From assembly GCA_030411725.1 (NCBI GenBank), contig MU839827.1:2480001-2544000 (forward strand): DNA of 64,000 nt. Direction: 5' to 3'. This document shows, one piece after another, positions 33,365 to 44,235 of the stretch. A model generated the notes under the pieces. That model was not told the DNA's origin, did not search any database, and saw nothing but the letters and a program-made list of their open reading frames with translations. Positions within the stretch are counted from its first letter, which is position 1; each line of letters starts with the position of its first letter. This stretch comes from Echria macrotheca. Taxonomy: Eukaryota; Ascomycota; Sordariomycetes; Sordariales; Schizotheciaceae. Position numbers and translations under genes: made by a program.

Positions 33365-33919
33365 ATGCCCTCAGACGACTACACATCCGTAGCCCGCGGG
33401 CCTCTAAAGCTCAAGGGCGGCGGCGGGGTGACAAAACAACACAAGAAGAAGAAATCGAAAAAGGACAAGGAGAAGACGACCTCCGACGTGGAACGGGCAC
33501 TGGTCGCTTCCGCGGCCACGACCAGAGACGACGACAGCACCGCCCCCAAGCACGACGACGACGCCGATGAGGGAAAGGCGCTGGACCCAGCCAAGGACAG
33601 GAGCAGGAGGAGGAAACGAAGCTCCGACCAAAAGCAAGAAGAGGAGGATCTCGAGGAGATGGCCAAGACAGAGACGGAGCGCAGATTCGCCGAGGCCAAG
33701 CGCAAGAGGGTATGTGTCTCAGTCGCTCTCGCCCTTTCCGGAATGAATGCCACCACCTGGATGGATGCTGACACGCGCGCGCAGTTAAAAGAACTGACCG
33801 AAACTGGTCGCGTCCGGCCCGATCTGCTCAAGACACACAAGGAACGAGTCGAGGAGCTGAACTCGCATCTCTCAAGGCTAAGCGAACATCACGATATGCC
33901 CAAGATTGGACCAGGCTAA
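33365..33919 (+). CDS. FAM32A: FAM32A homologue (spliceosome-associated)
   Basis: Two exons, 33365-33709 and 33785-33919; 159 aa. The frame is open through the 75-nt intron (GTATGT...GCGCGCAG), but removing it gives RRFAEAKRKRLKELTETGRVRP, matching the family, whereas the read-through insert (VCVSVALALSGMNATTWM) does not. N-terminus is Lys-rich (KQHKKKKSKKDKEK); the C-terminal signature is LLKTHKERVEELNSHLSRLSEHHDMPKIGPG. Human FAM32A is seen in post-catalytic (C*/P) spliceosomes, where its C-terminus reaches the active site near the 3' splice site; the conserved HHDMPKIGPG tail supports the same role. No other splicing gene is adjacent. Confidence 0.9.
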   Translation: MPSDDYTSVARGPLKLKGGGGVTKQHKKKKSKKDKEKTTSDVERALVASAATTRDDDSTAPKHDDDADEGKALDPAKDRSRRRKRSSDQKQEEEDLEEMAKTETERRFAEAKRKRVCVSVALALSGMNATTWMDADTRAQLKELTETGRVRPDLLKTHKERVEELNSHLSRLSEHHDMPKIGPG

Positions 33920-34246
33920 GAAAAGCGAGTCGTAGAAATCTCTGCACCTTTTGCTTCGTATTTGATACCCGCTAATAATACTATTTACCATCAACTAATC
34001 CTGATCCAGTCTATTCTCTCTCATTGCTGGGTCCATCACAGCAATTGGCCATCTCACAGGCCACGGTGCTTTTCCTCCCTCCCCGCCGGTGTGTCTATGT
34101 TTCGTAAAGTTCGCCCGAAGAATGCGGGTATCGTGTCGTGATATGCGTGTGTATGATCAATCCGAGACAGCATCCCGTTCCGAAAACTCCCCAAATGCAA
34201 AAGAATGTGAGAAACGCCGATGCGATGCTCCAATATCCAGCGCGTT
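33920..34246. other. Intergenic between convergent genes
   Basis: 327 bp of 3' flank between FAM32A and the Ser-rich surface protein gene; nothing else is seen. Confidence 0.5.
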
Positions 34247-35396
34247 TCATGCCAATACCGCACCAGCTGCTACTCCGACAAGCCCCATCAGCATAACTAC
34301 GCCGCCCTGCCGCGACGCATCGTTGTGCAGACTCGGCGCATTGGCCCCGCCGACGTCTCCCGTGACAACGGGATCGGCCGGCACCACCGACGTCTGCGTC
34401 ACAACAACAACGCTGCCGTTAGGAAGCGTCGATGTCAGTGTCGTGACGATCTCCTTGGAGCTGCGAGTCACGCGGGGCGCCTCTGGCACAACGCTTCCCC
34501 CTGGAAGCGTCGTTAATCGAGTCAAGGTGGTTCCTATCCCGCAGTTAGCAATGCTGGCTGGCTCCGCAGATCTAGAAACAGAAGGAAAGAGATCACAATG
34601 AAGTATGGAGGAGCCGAGCCGACCTACCTCCATCAACAACATTGGAGGGATCAGAGTTGTCCGCTGGGGCTTGGGTTGTCTTCGCTCCCTGGTCGGACGA
34701 AACTGCTGCCCCGGTTGTCCCGGTAGGGTTCGGGGCACGATTGTCTGGGGTTGGACTCGACGTACCAGGTGGAGGAGTGGGGTTATCATTCGCAGTAGCT
34801 GAAGGGCCCGGCGTCGGGGATGGTGTTGGCGAAGGTGTAGGGGTAGGATCCGGTGTCGTTCCCGGGTTGTTCGCGCTGCTTGAGCTTGAGCTCGAGCTGC
34901 TTGAGCCGTCATTACGGGCCGGAGGTGATGAAGATGAGCTGGATGACGAGCTTGATTTGGAAGTCGACGAGGACGACGACGATGGCGTGGACGAAGAAGA
35001 GGATGAGGAAGACGACGAGGAGGTCGAGTTATCTTGGCGCCTTGCCACTCGAGCCACGCTGGTTTCGCCCGCTGGCCATACGCTATGTTGATACCGTCCG
35101 GGAAAGTATTTGTGAAGCAACGTCGAAAAGGCTGTCGCTTCCGCCTCTGGACCCGTGACCACCTCCGCGGCTCCCCTTCCGTGACAATGCAAACCCCGCC
35201 ATAACCTAACCGGACCCGATGTCGTGGTAACTACCAACAAGACGAGAAACAAGCAAGTTGCCAAGACCAGCCGTCGAATTGACCTTCTTTCCGACCCTCG
35301 GTTTTGCCCTGTTGGTACCTGGGCGGCCTGGAATGCTGACTTTTCTGGCGGGCACGGCATGGTCCTTTGCTGTTTGTCGTGGGGTTGAGACTCCAT
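34247..35396 (-). CDS. Ser/Thr/Pro-rich putative cell-surface protein, anchored at both ends
   Basis: Two exons, 34628-35396 and 34247-34533; 351 aa. Residues 1-40 are basic (RRSIRR just before the membrane segment), 41-60 hydrophobic (LVLATCLFLVLLVVTT), consistent with a signal-anchor or a long-n-region signal peptide. Then comes a long Ser-rich stalk (two runs of ten or more Ser) and a Pro/Thr stretch (TPDPTPTPSPTPSPTPGP), expected to be O-mannosylated. After the intron, two similar segments TTLTRLTTLPGGSVV and VTTLTSTLPNGSVVVVTQTSVV resemble the T-x-x-T-L-P-x-G-S-V repeats of fungal mucin-like wall proteins. The C-terminus (GGVVMLMGLVGVAAGAVLA) looks like a GPI signal. Function unknown; wall stalk or sensor-like. 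Confidence 0.75.
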
Positions 35397-38300
35397 AATG
35401 GCTAGGATAGATATACGTCGCAGAGGAGCGAGACTCGAGCACCCAAACGGGTTGCAACCAGTACTAATATCAGATTAGGAGCTGCAGAACCAAGTGGGAT
35501 CGGGATGTGGTTCTCGGTCGACAGGTTGACTAAGACTTGAAGGATCTTCTGAGTGACACCAAAGGGACCGTCCGAGCAATTCCTTCGGCAACGGAACCGT
35601 GGGGATTTTTTGGGTAGGACATTGGGATATGTGCAACTTGGGAAGGTGGGACAAGTAGCGAGGCGAGGAGATCACATGTGCCGTGACAACATATGAGTGA
35701 CCAACTTACCAGGCAACGACAGCTGGAGCTGGGCTGAGCTCGCAGACCTATCCCCTTGGCAAGAGTTGGTGGTCTGTCGCAGAGTGCTCCAGCTCGCCAA
35801 CGTGGCACTTCTAGAATCTACGAGTAGAAAAGTTGTTGATGCGGTCTGAAGTTTCAGACGCGGCGGGAAAGGGGGGCCTGGAGCATGTTTAAAAACCCCA
35901 ACCACCATGCAGGAGCTGTCTTGACCCAAAGAGGGGCGGGTGCGACAGCCTCTCAGCTCCCCATGGATCCATGACGCTGAGGATTGCCGCAAAATACAGG
36001 GATGTCCAAGCGCGCAGGGCAATGCCAAGGATCAAAAGCCAACCCAGCAGCCCACCATCCGGTTCCCGGCCACTGCGGTTCCCGGCACCAAACCTGGAAG
36101 TTCGTGAGCCTCTTCTGATTTCTGGGCCTTCTCCCATCGGTATCCCAGAAACGACAGCACCGAAGTGGAGCTCGCGAGGAACTTTTCGCACTTTTACCGT
36201 TCGACCAGCATGGCGGCTCAATCCAGTTCGCAGAAACGAGCGGTTTCTCGAGTCAGCCAGATACGGGTTCCCATTGCTCATGGGTATGGAGTAGCTCGTC
36301 GTATGCTGTCCCCAGCCACAACATGAGGCCAAAGGCGAAAGTCCAGCATCCGAACTTCCGCAACCCACAACGATCCCCGTTGTTGTTGCTGATCAGGGTA
36401 TGGTGATGTTGACCAACCAGGCAAGCGGCTTACGCAGCCTCAGCCATTCGTTTTGTTGGACAAGTTGGTGATTGGAGCCATGGTGGGGGTTGCCCGAGGC
36501 TTGCAGCGGCACTGCATCGACGGCTGAGAAAGGTGTGGTGCAAGTGCGGGCGCTGCATCGCAGGCCCGTCTCGAGTCGCTGTTTCGAGATCAAGGCTTTG
36601 TTGGGGTTCTCGGTCAGCACCACACCGCACTGGCAGGAGTCTGTGACGGTCTCGTCCAGTATGGACGTGTGCGCTGTCGCTGGATGCTACCCCTGCCCGG
36701 TTTCCAGCCGTCCGATTTCAGGTTCGGCCGCATTGATGATTCCCCGCCTCTGACCTTGATTCTCGGCCTGGCCGCGGCCAAGACAGCAGCCAGTCTGGAA
36801 GCTGAAAAGTTGGCTCTGTTATGGGTCTGCTCTCGGGATATAGGGCCCATGTTTCTATTATTTGTGCAGGCCTGGGAATATTGGAGGAGCTGGATGCAAA
36901 CCGAGTTCTGGGAAGCCAATGGCGCACGTCATGCAGCTCACAGCACGAAGCCGTCCAACCATCGTCGCACAACGTGGCCGTCGCCGCGCCGTATCAGCAC
37001 AAAAGTGTGGCGACAACATGTACGACCGGTCGAGGCTGTGTTTTTCTCGAGTCTTACTGGTCGACCATGACCTGCTTGAGGATGTCTGCAAGCAAGTCAA
37101 TCGAGCGTTGCTTGCGAGGGTCCAGATGCGGGGTGCAGCGATAACTAAGGTATCTTGCTGACTCGGGACCGATGCTCGGTAGAGAATGTTTTTGTATGGG
37201 CCGGAGAGCGACCGCAACTTGCGTTACTAACGATTCGGCCGCGACCACTTCGCCAGTCTTACACGTTGGCTTGTCCATCGCCGCTGTGAAAACCGAGGCT
37301 GCCACCCCAACTTCCAGTAGTCGGGTGGTGGTAGATGACACGAACAAAAAGCCATACCGACGATGGACTCACCTAATAGTGAAGTGACTGGACACCGCTT
37401 CGCCTCCTAACCACCTGATTCACAGAAGACTCGATATCTGTACCAGATAGCGGACAGTGATCGTTTCTCATATCGCTTTCCTCGCCTTTGCCCACTATCA
37501 GCTAGGTCTGGTGAAGGTGGGCACGTCTTGCTGATAGCTGTAGATACGATACAGAGGTGCCTGGGTAGATGGAGGAGCTAACCTCGAGTGAACCCCCACG
37601 GACCCTCAACTATGAGGCTCTCAGGCCGGGCCGAAGGCGTGCGGGGGAGAGGCCGAGTGTGTTAGTTATTATTAGCAAGGTGCTGGCAAGGCGAGTGACT
37701 CTCTGTGTAGGAGGTACGGATAAGGTAAGGTACTTTGCATACTGGACCCGGAATCGAGACCCGTCACATTACGGCGTTATGGTGAGGGACTTGTTGATAA
37801 TTGAGGCATTCACAAAGCCTTGCCGACAGCGGCTCGCTTCTCCTGACATACTTTTAGCTTAGATAATTAGGTACGGAGGTATCGGTCCGGATAATCGGTC
37901 AGTTGCTACTTTCGTCTTCCACTTTGAAACCCATAGAGTTCCTTGACGGTGATATCGACTCGACACTGGTAGCAATGCCCCAAGTCCTCCAAGTATGCTG
38001 GAGGTCCTCCGTAGTCCCTAGAGCACTTCATATACCGCGAGAAGCCAACTGCTGGTCATGGATAGTCTTCTTCTCTGGGTTGGGTTCAGTATTGCTAGGA
38101 AACAACAATATCCAGCAGATAAGATCTTCAGTGTTATCAGAACTTGGTGTTGCGGGCTGGTGGATAAAAGAACCATGTCCGTGCGAAGACGCCATCACGC
38201 CGCCGGACAGGGGTAGCGGCATCTTCCACGGCAGGGGTACAGCAACACATGCCACCTTCATGTGAAAACCACGGCATCCACTTTTGAAGCTTATCCCTGT

Positions 38301-38461
38301 TTCCATCCGCCAGCTTGATCGGACGGTCGAATATGACGCTACTCATGGAGCCCTTCAAGAGCTGAATTGGGCCGCATCCTACATCTGCGAATTGAGACTG
38401 CCATTCGGACGTAACCACACCGATCGATGTCCCGCCGCGTCGCTGTTATCCACGACCGGCC
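35397..38461. other. 3.06-kb region without a supported gene
   Basis: Open frames up to 159 codons exist on both strands (for example minus 35889-36368, with one hydrophobic stretch), but none has a recognisable domain, and they overlap in other frames. 37400-37880 has many TA/GATA-rich words. No terminal repeats or transposase motifs were found. It contains the promoters of the Ser-rich protein gene and of SEC59. Confidence 0.45.
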
Positions 38462-41233
38462 ATGTCCGAGCATCTACAACCGCCAGCCGTATCGTCACCC
38501 CACTCGAGCGATGCCGACCACGATGGCGAACAGTTGAGAATCCTCAGTCGATCCCCGCATCCGTACCACCGGCAAAGCTCCGAACTGCTCGAGCCATCAG
38601 ACCGTCTGGCTTATACCACAGCAACCTCGACCGCCTTCGATGGCGGTCTCCGAGTCTCGAGCTATTCCTTGAAGGACTCGACCCCCGCCAGCGAAAGCGG
38701 CACCGAAGCTGACGACGAACACTTCCTCAAGGGGCTCCCTGCTCCCAAGGCGAGACTTCATAAGGGACTGAGAGGGAAGAACGAACCGCTATCCGGGTCC
38801 TCGACGCCGTTGCTCTCCCCGGCCATCCTGGAAGAAGAGGGACGCAAGACATGTTCAAGTCCACACGGTGGGGCGTTGGATCGTGATCGGAGGAATACAG
38901 CTGAGAGGATCCGAAGACGTAAGGAACTTGTTCGGAGAGGTGCCGAGATTCTGCTCCTTGGGTGTCAAGCAGGATTGCTCGCAACGAACCATGAGGTTCA
39001 GCCATTGCTTCGGCTGTACAGGCGAGGTATGGACCTTGTTTACCAGGCTCATCCATACAAGCAGCTAACGATATATCCAGAGCTTTTAGTCTTTTCATCC
39101 ATCCTCGCCTTTCTTGTCGCCATCTACCCCTTGAGACTGGTCCTCTGGGGTTACAGGAAAAGACAACCGACGAAGCCGATACCCGTCCGCATACCCACAT
39201 CGTTCGACCTTGCGCCTCTTCTATACCCCTCCCTGACTCCGGTTTTCGTGTCACTACTAGTCGGCCGTGGTGTCGATGACGTCGTGTTGCTAAACGTCTT
39301 TCTCGCCCTTTCGTCGCTTCCGAGGTCGCTTATTCCGAGCGCGAAGACATGGGAACCCTACAGCGCCTTCCACTGGCTTCTATCATGCGCCCCGTGCTTC
39401 TTAAATATCTACCTCGGCGTTCCAAGACCATTCTCGGAAGACCTTTCACCAGAGATTCTGGTATTGATCTACCCCTTGCATCAGACGCTTTGCATGATAT
39501 TACGATATCTTACGACAACCAGTCTCCTGGATGCGGAACTCCAGCTCCTCTCCACTGCGCTTATTAACGTCTTGCTTCTCGCCCACTCGCCCCAGGTAGT
39601 CATACTCAAGGCCATTTTATGGGGCGGCGGCCTCGGGCTCATCATCTCATGTAGCCAAGTCATCCGATGGGGGATTTCGCTGGCCCGGGTCCCGAAATGG
39701 CGCTTCAGACGTCCTGAGATCCCTCAAGAAGGCTCGACGATCGGTCCGCTAGGGTTATCATGGCTCTCTCGCGTGTTCCGACGTGATCGACGAGCTTTCC
39801 ATCTGGATACGTTTTCTGACACGGATCATTCAGTTGATGGGTATCTGGATGGATCAGTTCCCGTCAGTCCGTCACGTTCGACGAGGGAACGGCTACAGCA
39901 GGACAGCCTGAGCGAGACGGAAACGGCCGCAGTTCCGCTGGGAGATGCGGCTGACGATCGCTTCAGCCTACTCGATCTGTCGCCACAAACATCGCCGCGG
40001 CGATATACTCTTCCGATATCTGGTAAAAGTCACCCCAAGACAACGCCTTCGGGCCGGAGAAAACGCTCTGCCTCGTACAGTGTCCGCGCCTTTTTCTCTC
40101 TGACGCAAGGTCAGGCTACAGTGAGGAAATGGATGTACGCAGGGTACGTTTACCTGTGTATTGCCGGCACCATATTTGTGGGGATTCGCGAATATGTGCA
40201 GCGATACGCACTTTCGGGACGGGAGCCGATCGGCTGGGCCTTGGGCTATCTGTTCGGTGACCTGCCCTGGTTTCGATTCCAGGTTGTTCAGGCCAACCTA
40301 GAGAAATGGATATGTCTGCCGGAACGACTTGATGGTTCTGAGCAGTGCTGTTCTGGCGGATGGGTCCAGCACATCCGCGCAGCCTTCCTCGGCGAGGCCA
40401 ACACCCGCCTGGTGCTCAGCGCCTACTGCCTCGCCATTATCATTGTCGGTCTCGCCGTCGTCTTCCAGTTGTCTCCCATCTACGAAGTCGACACACGACG
40501 GAAGGTATTCCACTTCATGATGGTAGCCATGTTCCTCCCGTCCACGTTTGTCGATCCTGCCTTTGTGGCTCTCGCCCTCTCGTTGGTCCTCGCCATCTTC
40601 TTGCTTCTGGACCTTCTCCGCGCCAGCCAGTTGCCTCCACTCTCCAAACCCATTGCCACGTTTCTTACGCCCTATGTTGATGGCCGTGACCTGCGGGGGC
40701 CCGTTGTCATATCGCACATTTTCCTGCTTATCGGGTGCGCGATCCCGCTGTGGCTGAGTCTTGCGTCACAGGCCCGGTCCGGCTCGGGTTGTAACAAGGG
40801 CTGGGAAGTGCCGACGCGCGACGTGAGCATGGTCGCGGGCGTGGTGTGCGTCGGTCTCGGCGATGCGGCGGCGTCACTTATCGGCCGGCGCTGGGGCCAT
40901 CGCAAGTGGCTATGGGGCGGGGGCAAGAGCATCGAGGGCAGCGTGGCCTTTGCGACGGCCGTGTTTGTAGGTCTGATGGGTGCGAATCTCTGGCTGCGGG
41001 TGGGCGGCTGGCCCGTACCAGGGAGTGGTGCGGTGGACATGGCAGGGGGATATACCGGTTTTCCGGATGCGGTGAAGCAGTTATGGACGTGGCTGTTTGA
41101 GTCGAGGGCGATGCAGAAGACGGCGCTGTGTGCGTCGATGGCGTCGCTGACGGAGGCGGTGCTGACGGGGGGTAATGATAATGTCGTGGTCCCGGTGGTT
41201 CTGTGGACGTGTGTGAAGAGTTTGGGCATCTAA
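38462..41233 (+). CDS. SEC59: Dolichol kinase Sec59
   Basis: Two exons inferred, 38462-39026 and 39081-41233 (905 aa); the 54-nt intron (GTATGG...CAGCTAACGATATATCCAG) is a multiple of three and stop-free, so the unspliced frame also stays open at 923 aa. Splicing gives RLYRRELLVFSSILAFLVAI, continuous with a TM segment. N-terminal ~150 residues are disordered; many TMs follow, interrupted by a cytosolic Ser/Thr/Arg loop. The C-terminal kinase domain has the CTP-binding motif GLGDAAASLIGRRWGHRKW and GGKSIEGSVAF. The enzyme uses CTP to make dolichyl phosphate in the ER, the carrier needed for N-glycans, O-mannose and GPI anchors. Longer than yeast Sec59, as usual in filamentous fungi. Confidence 0.92.
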   Translation: MSEHLQPPAVSSPHSSDADHDGEQLRILSRSPHPYHRQSSELLEPSDRLAYTTATSTAFDGGLRVSSYSLKDSTPASESGTEADDEHFLKGLPAPKARLHKGLRGKNEPLSGSSTPLLSPAILEEEGRKTCSSPHGGALDRDRRNTAERIRRRKELVRRGAEILLLGCQAGLLATNHEVQPLLRLYRRGMDLVYQAHPYKQLTIYPELLVFSSILAFLVAIYPLRLVLWGYRKRQPTKPIPVRIPTSFDLAPLLYPSLTPVFVSLLVGRGVDDVVLLNVFLALSSLPRSLIPSAKTWEPYSAFHWLLSCAPCFLNIYLGVPRPFSEDLSPEILVLIYPLHQTLCMILRYLTTTSLLDAELQLLSTALINVLLLAHSPQVVILKAILWGGGLGLIISCSQVIRWGISLARVPKWRFRRPEIPQEGSTIGPLGLSWLSRVFRRDRRAFHLDTFSDTDHSVDGYLDGSVPVSPSRSTRERLQQDSLSETETAAVPLGDAADDRFSLLDLSPQTSPRRYTLPISGKSHPKTTPSGRRKRSASYSVRAFFSLTQGQATVRKWMYAGYVYLCIAGTIFVGIREYVQRYALSGREPIGWALGYLFGDLPWFRFQVVQANLEKWICLPERLDGSEQCCSGGWVQHIRAAFLGEANTRLVLSAYCLAIIIVGLAVVFQLSPIYEVDTRRKVFHFMMVAMFLPSTFVDPAFVALALSLVLAIFLLLDLLRASQLPPLSKPIATFLTPYVDGRDLRGPVVISHIFLLIGCAIPLWLSLASQARSGSGCNKGWEVPTRDVSMVAGVVCVGLGDAAASLIGRRWGHRKWLWGGGKSIEGSVAFATAVFVGLMGANLWLRVGGWPVPGSGAVDMAGGYTGFPDAVKQLWTWLFESRAMQKTALCASMASLTEAVLTGGNDNVVVPVVLWTCVKSLGI

Positions 41234-42136
41234 TGATGGGATGAGTATAGACAAAAGAGGAATGTATATTTTTGGGGGAGATGGTTTGTATATACTGGGA
41301 GGTGATTCTGATTTATATGTGTTATACATGTTTTGGGTGCTGGGTGCAAAGCGCGTACGTATCCATATATACTAGACATGATATCAGACACAGCGGAATC
41401 ACTATTCTTCTCTACGTTACGATGAAAGAGCAAGGTATGGGTAGGCAGGCGTAAACAGCGCCTTTGATAGCTTGATGTTCTTTAGAGGTAGGCACACAAA
41501 TGCTTCCACCCCTCCTAGAGAGGGTAAGCGCTCCCTATATATACATACCTCCTGGACCACTACACTCTTTCCCTCTCCCCACCACCCCTTCGCTTCTTGA
41601 TCGGAAGCGCAGATTAAATTTTCAATATTAAATATAAATATATATGGAACTGGAACTAGATCGCACTGCTTGATAGGAATATGTGACATGTTGTAATATT
41701 GTAGTAGATAACCTTTGAATTTAAAATGTACGGGTCTTTTTCAACATCATCCCCTTTTCCAACCACATATGACCGGTTTTGTTTTCTACCGTCACTATTA
41801 ACGTGATCCCTGCTGATCTTTAGTTTTTGTCCACAAAAATAAACTGTTTTCTGACGCCAACTCTGCGTCGGGTATTCCCTGATTTGATCGGGGAAGTGGG
41901 AGGACATGTATAGTTCCATGTATGAGGAGCAGCTGATCCTACCTACCTACTCATTGTGGCTGTTTCTCATAGAGATATATGTCTCCCCAAGAATTACAAG
42001 GTCCAGTATGCATGCCCCAGTCCCACATCTACATGCTCATGAAGTTGAATTGTGTGTACAGGTCAAAACATATCATACACCTTCTATTTTCCCACCTTCT
42101 ACACGTCTTCCTACATCACATATCTAACAACAGTTT
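41234..42136. other. Intergenic between convergent genes, AT-rich
   Basis: No gene is seen; AT-rich 3' flanks of SEC59 and the hydrolase gene, with TATATATA-type stretches near 41630-41645. Confidence 0.5.
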
Positions 42137-43584
42137 TTAATACACCCACTCCAACCCGCCCTTCTTCTCCCTCGTCTTCCTCTCCACAATCTCCTTTACA
42201 ATCTCCCTCACGCCTTGCTTCCCCTCCCGGCTCCTGACAAAAAACTCAACCACCCCCTCCCGACTGGCCACCTGCCCGCCCGCCACAACCTGCTCGACCT
42301 GCTCCTCGGTCGGCACGCCAAACTCCCCAAACGGATACTCGGTATAATCCGCCCCCTGGGAAACCAACTCCAACGGCTCCGTATTCTTGTTCGAGAAATG
42401 CCCAGCCGCAATATTCGTCCCCGCCGGAATCGCCTCGAGACTCGCCGGCTCCCAAACCGGATCCCGCGCGGGCTTCTCGATCAACCGCGCCGTAACCCCC
42501 TCGGTGAAATCATGCTCGCGCATAAACCGCGCAGCCATCTGCAGCTCGCGCCGGAACGTCTCGGCAATACTCCACCGCCGCCCGCTGCGCATCTGCCGCA
42601 GGGTGACGTGCACACTCGTCGGCGAGCGCTTATGCAGCGACTCCAGGGTAGCACGTGCCCAGGCGCGCGTGGCGGCGTCGCGGTGCTGGTTGGTCGTCTC
42701 GGCCTCCAGGGCCGCCAGGATCTCGGGGACCGAATCGAACCGGAAACACCGGTCGATGGCGCGGCGGATCTTGCCGGCCAGCTGCATCGGCTCGTCATGC
42801 GGGAGGCCCGTACAGAATTCCTCGATGGTGCGGTCGATGGTGGCGAGGCGGGTGCGCATGTCGTCGGCGTCGCGGAAGCGGAGCTCGGCCAGTCGTGACT
42901 CGAGCGCCGGGAGAGACGTAGAGTGTAGATAGTGCGTTGCGATGCCGCTGTAGAAAACATTGGCGCCCTTGACCCGCTCGCTCGTCAGCGCGAGGTATGT
43001 GCCCACGGCCCCGGGCATCCGGGGCAGGAAAAACGACCCGCCCACGTCGGGGAACAGGCCGATGGTGGTCTCGGGCATGGCGAACACGGTCCGCTCGGTA
43101 GCGATCCGCAGCGGCGCGTGCATGCTCAGCCCGACGCCGCCGCCCATGGTGATGCCGTCCATAAAAGCGATGTACGGCTTGTTGAACGTCGCAATGAAGT
43201 GGTCGAGCTGGTACTCGAGCGCGAAGTAGTCGGTCGATCTCTGCTGGCCCTCGGGCCCTTCCTTGTTCCACCGCGCGAGCGCGGCCACGTCGCCGCCGGC
43301 GCAGAAGGCCCTGTCGCCGGCGCCCTTCATGACGACCACGTTGGCCATGTCGGACTTGGACCACTCGATCAGCCTCGGAAAGATCTTGCGGATCATGGAC
43401 CCGTCGAGCGCGTTGAGCTTGCTCGGCCGGTTGAGCTCGACGGAGCGCAGGCCGTAGAGCGAGTGGAAGAGGACGTCCTCGGGCTCGTCGCCGGGCTGGG
43501 GGCGGAACCGGTCGAGGGCTTCTTGGGAGGACATGGTCGAGATCTACATACATGTTTTGATTAGCACGGCACGATGCCAACGGG

Positions 43585-43619
<35 letters not shown>

Positions 43620-43749
43620 AAGCAGAGCATACCTGGGACGTCAGGATCTTTGCTCGGAGCGGCATCTTTGCGAGAATGGGCCTCGTGCAGCCGCGACACG
43701 CATTCGAAGCGGCCGGGAAGGCTCGTCGGGCGATGGCGTGGGCGAACAT
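42137..43749 (-). CDS. 3-hydroxyisobutyryl-CoA hydrolase, mitochondrial
   Basis: Two exons: 43633-43749 and 42137-43543; 507 aa. Exon 1 (39 codons) is a typical mitochondrial presequence, Arg/Ala-rich and without acidic residues (MFAHAIARRAFPAASNACRG...); an internal ATG in exon 2 could give a cytosolic form but exon 1 joins in frame at SQ|ISTMSSQEA. The crotonase fold shows the oxyanion-hole segments AFCAGGDVAAL and GITMGGGVGLS, and MPETTIGLFPDVGGSFFL, with the catalytic Glu/Asp of the hydrolase subgroup. It releases 3-hydroxyisobutyrate from its CoA ester in valine breakdown; the yeast relative is Ehd3. The intron contains a (CT)n tract (coding strand) between donor and acceptor. Confidence 0.93.
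43588..43616. repeat. (GA)n microsatellite in an intron
   Basis: A run of about 14 GA units on the plus strand, reading (CT)n on the coding strand of the hydrolase gene inside its single intron (43544-43632). Confidence 0.95.
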
Positions 43750-44235
43750 GGAGGAAGGAAGGACTGTTATAAGAAAACGGCAATCCACTCGACCATTGTC
43801 CAGCGCGCAACTCGAGCCGCGGCAAGATTGTCGAAGCTGATGCCGTGGACGGAAAGATCCACTCTTCGTTATCCCCAGCTTGCTAATCCCGGCTCCTTTT
43901 TTTTATCTGGGAGCTTTGCGCCAGGGTTCGCCGCGCCGTGACGTCGGATCAATCCGCGTTCCGCCCTGGCTTCAGTGGCTGCGGAGAGAATTGGCCAATT
44001 AGAGACGAGGAAATTCACCAATGGGAACTGTTTTCCGCTAAAACCACAACCACACGGCACCTCAAATGGCACTTCATCTGTCTTGTTGACGATATGGCCA
44101 AGGAATATTCCATACATGGCCAATATTATCTCGTTTCTAGTACCCATTGAGACTACAAGTCAGGTATCAACTAAAGAAATTTCCATCTCGCAGTACGATC
44201 GCCTCCATTTTTGAGTTCCCCCCCTTTTTTGTCCA
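43750..44235. other. Intergenic, hydrolase promoter and DAK1 3' flank
   Basis: 486 bp; no gene is seen. It carries the hydrolase promoter on the minus strand. Confidence 0.5.

Noticed and set aside
35889..36368. 159-codon minus-strand frame with one hydrophobic stretch
   Set aside because: Only one possible membrane segment, otherwise featureless; overlaps other open frames in the 3-kb gap. Noted as a hint only.
42932..43564. Long plus-strand frame antisense to the hydrolase
   Set aside because: Mirror frame of G+C-rich coding DNA; the crotonase motifs are on the minus strand.
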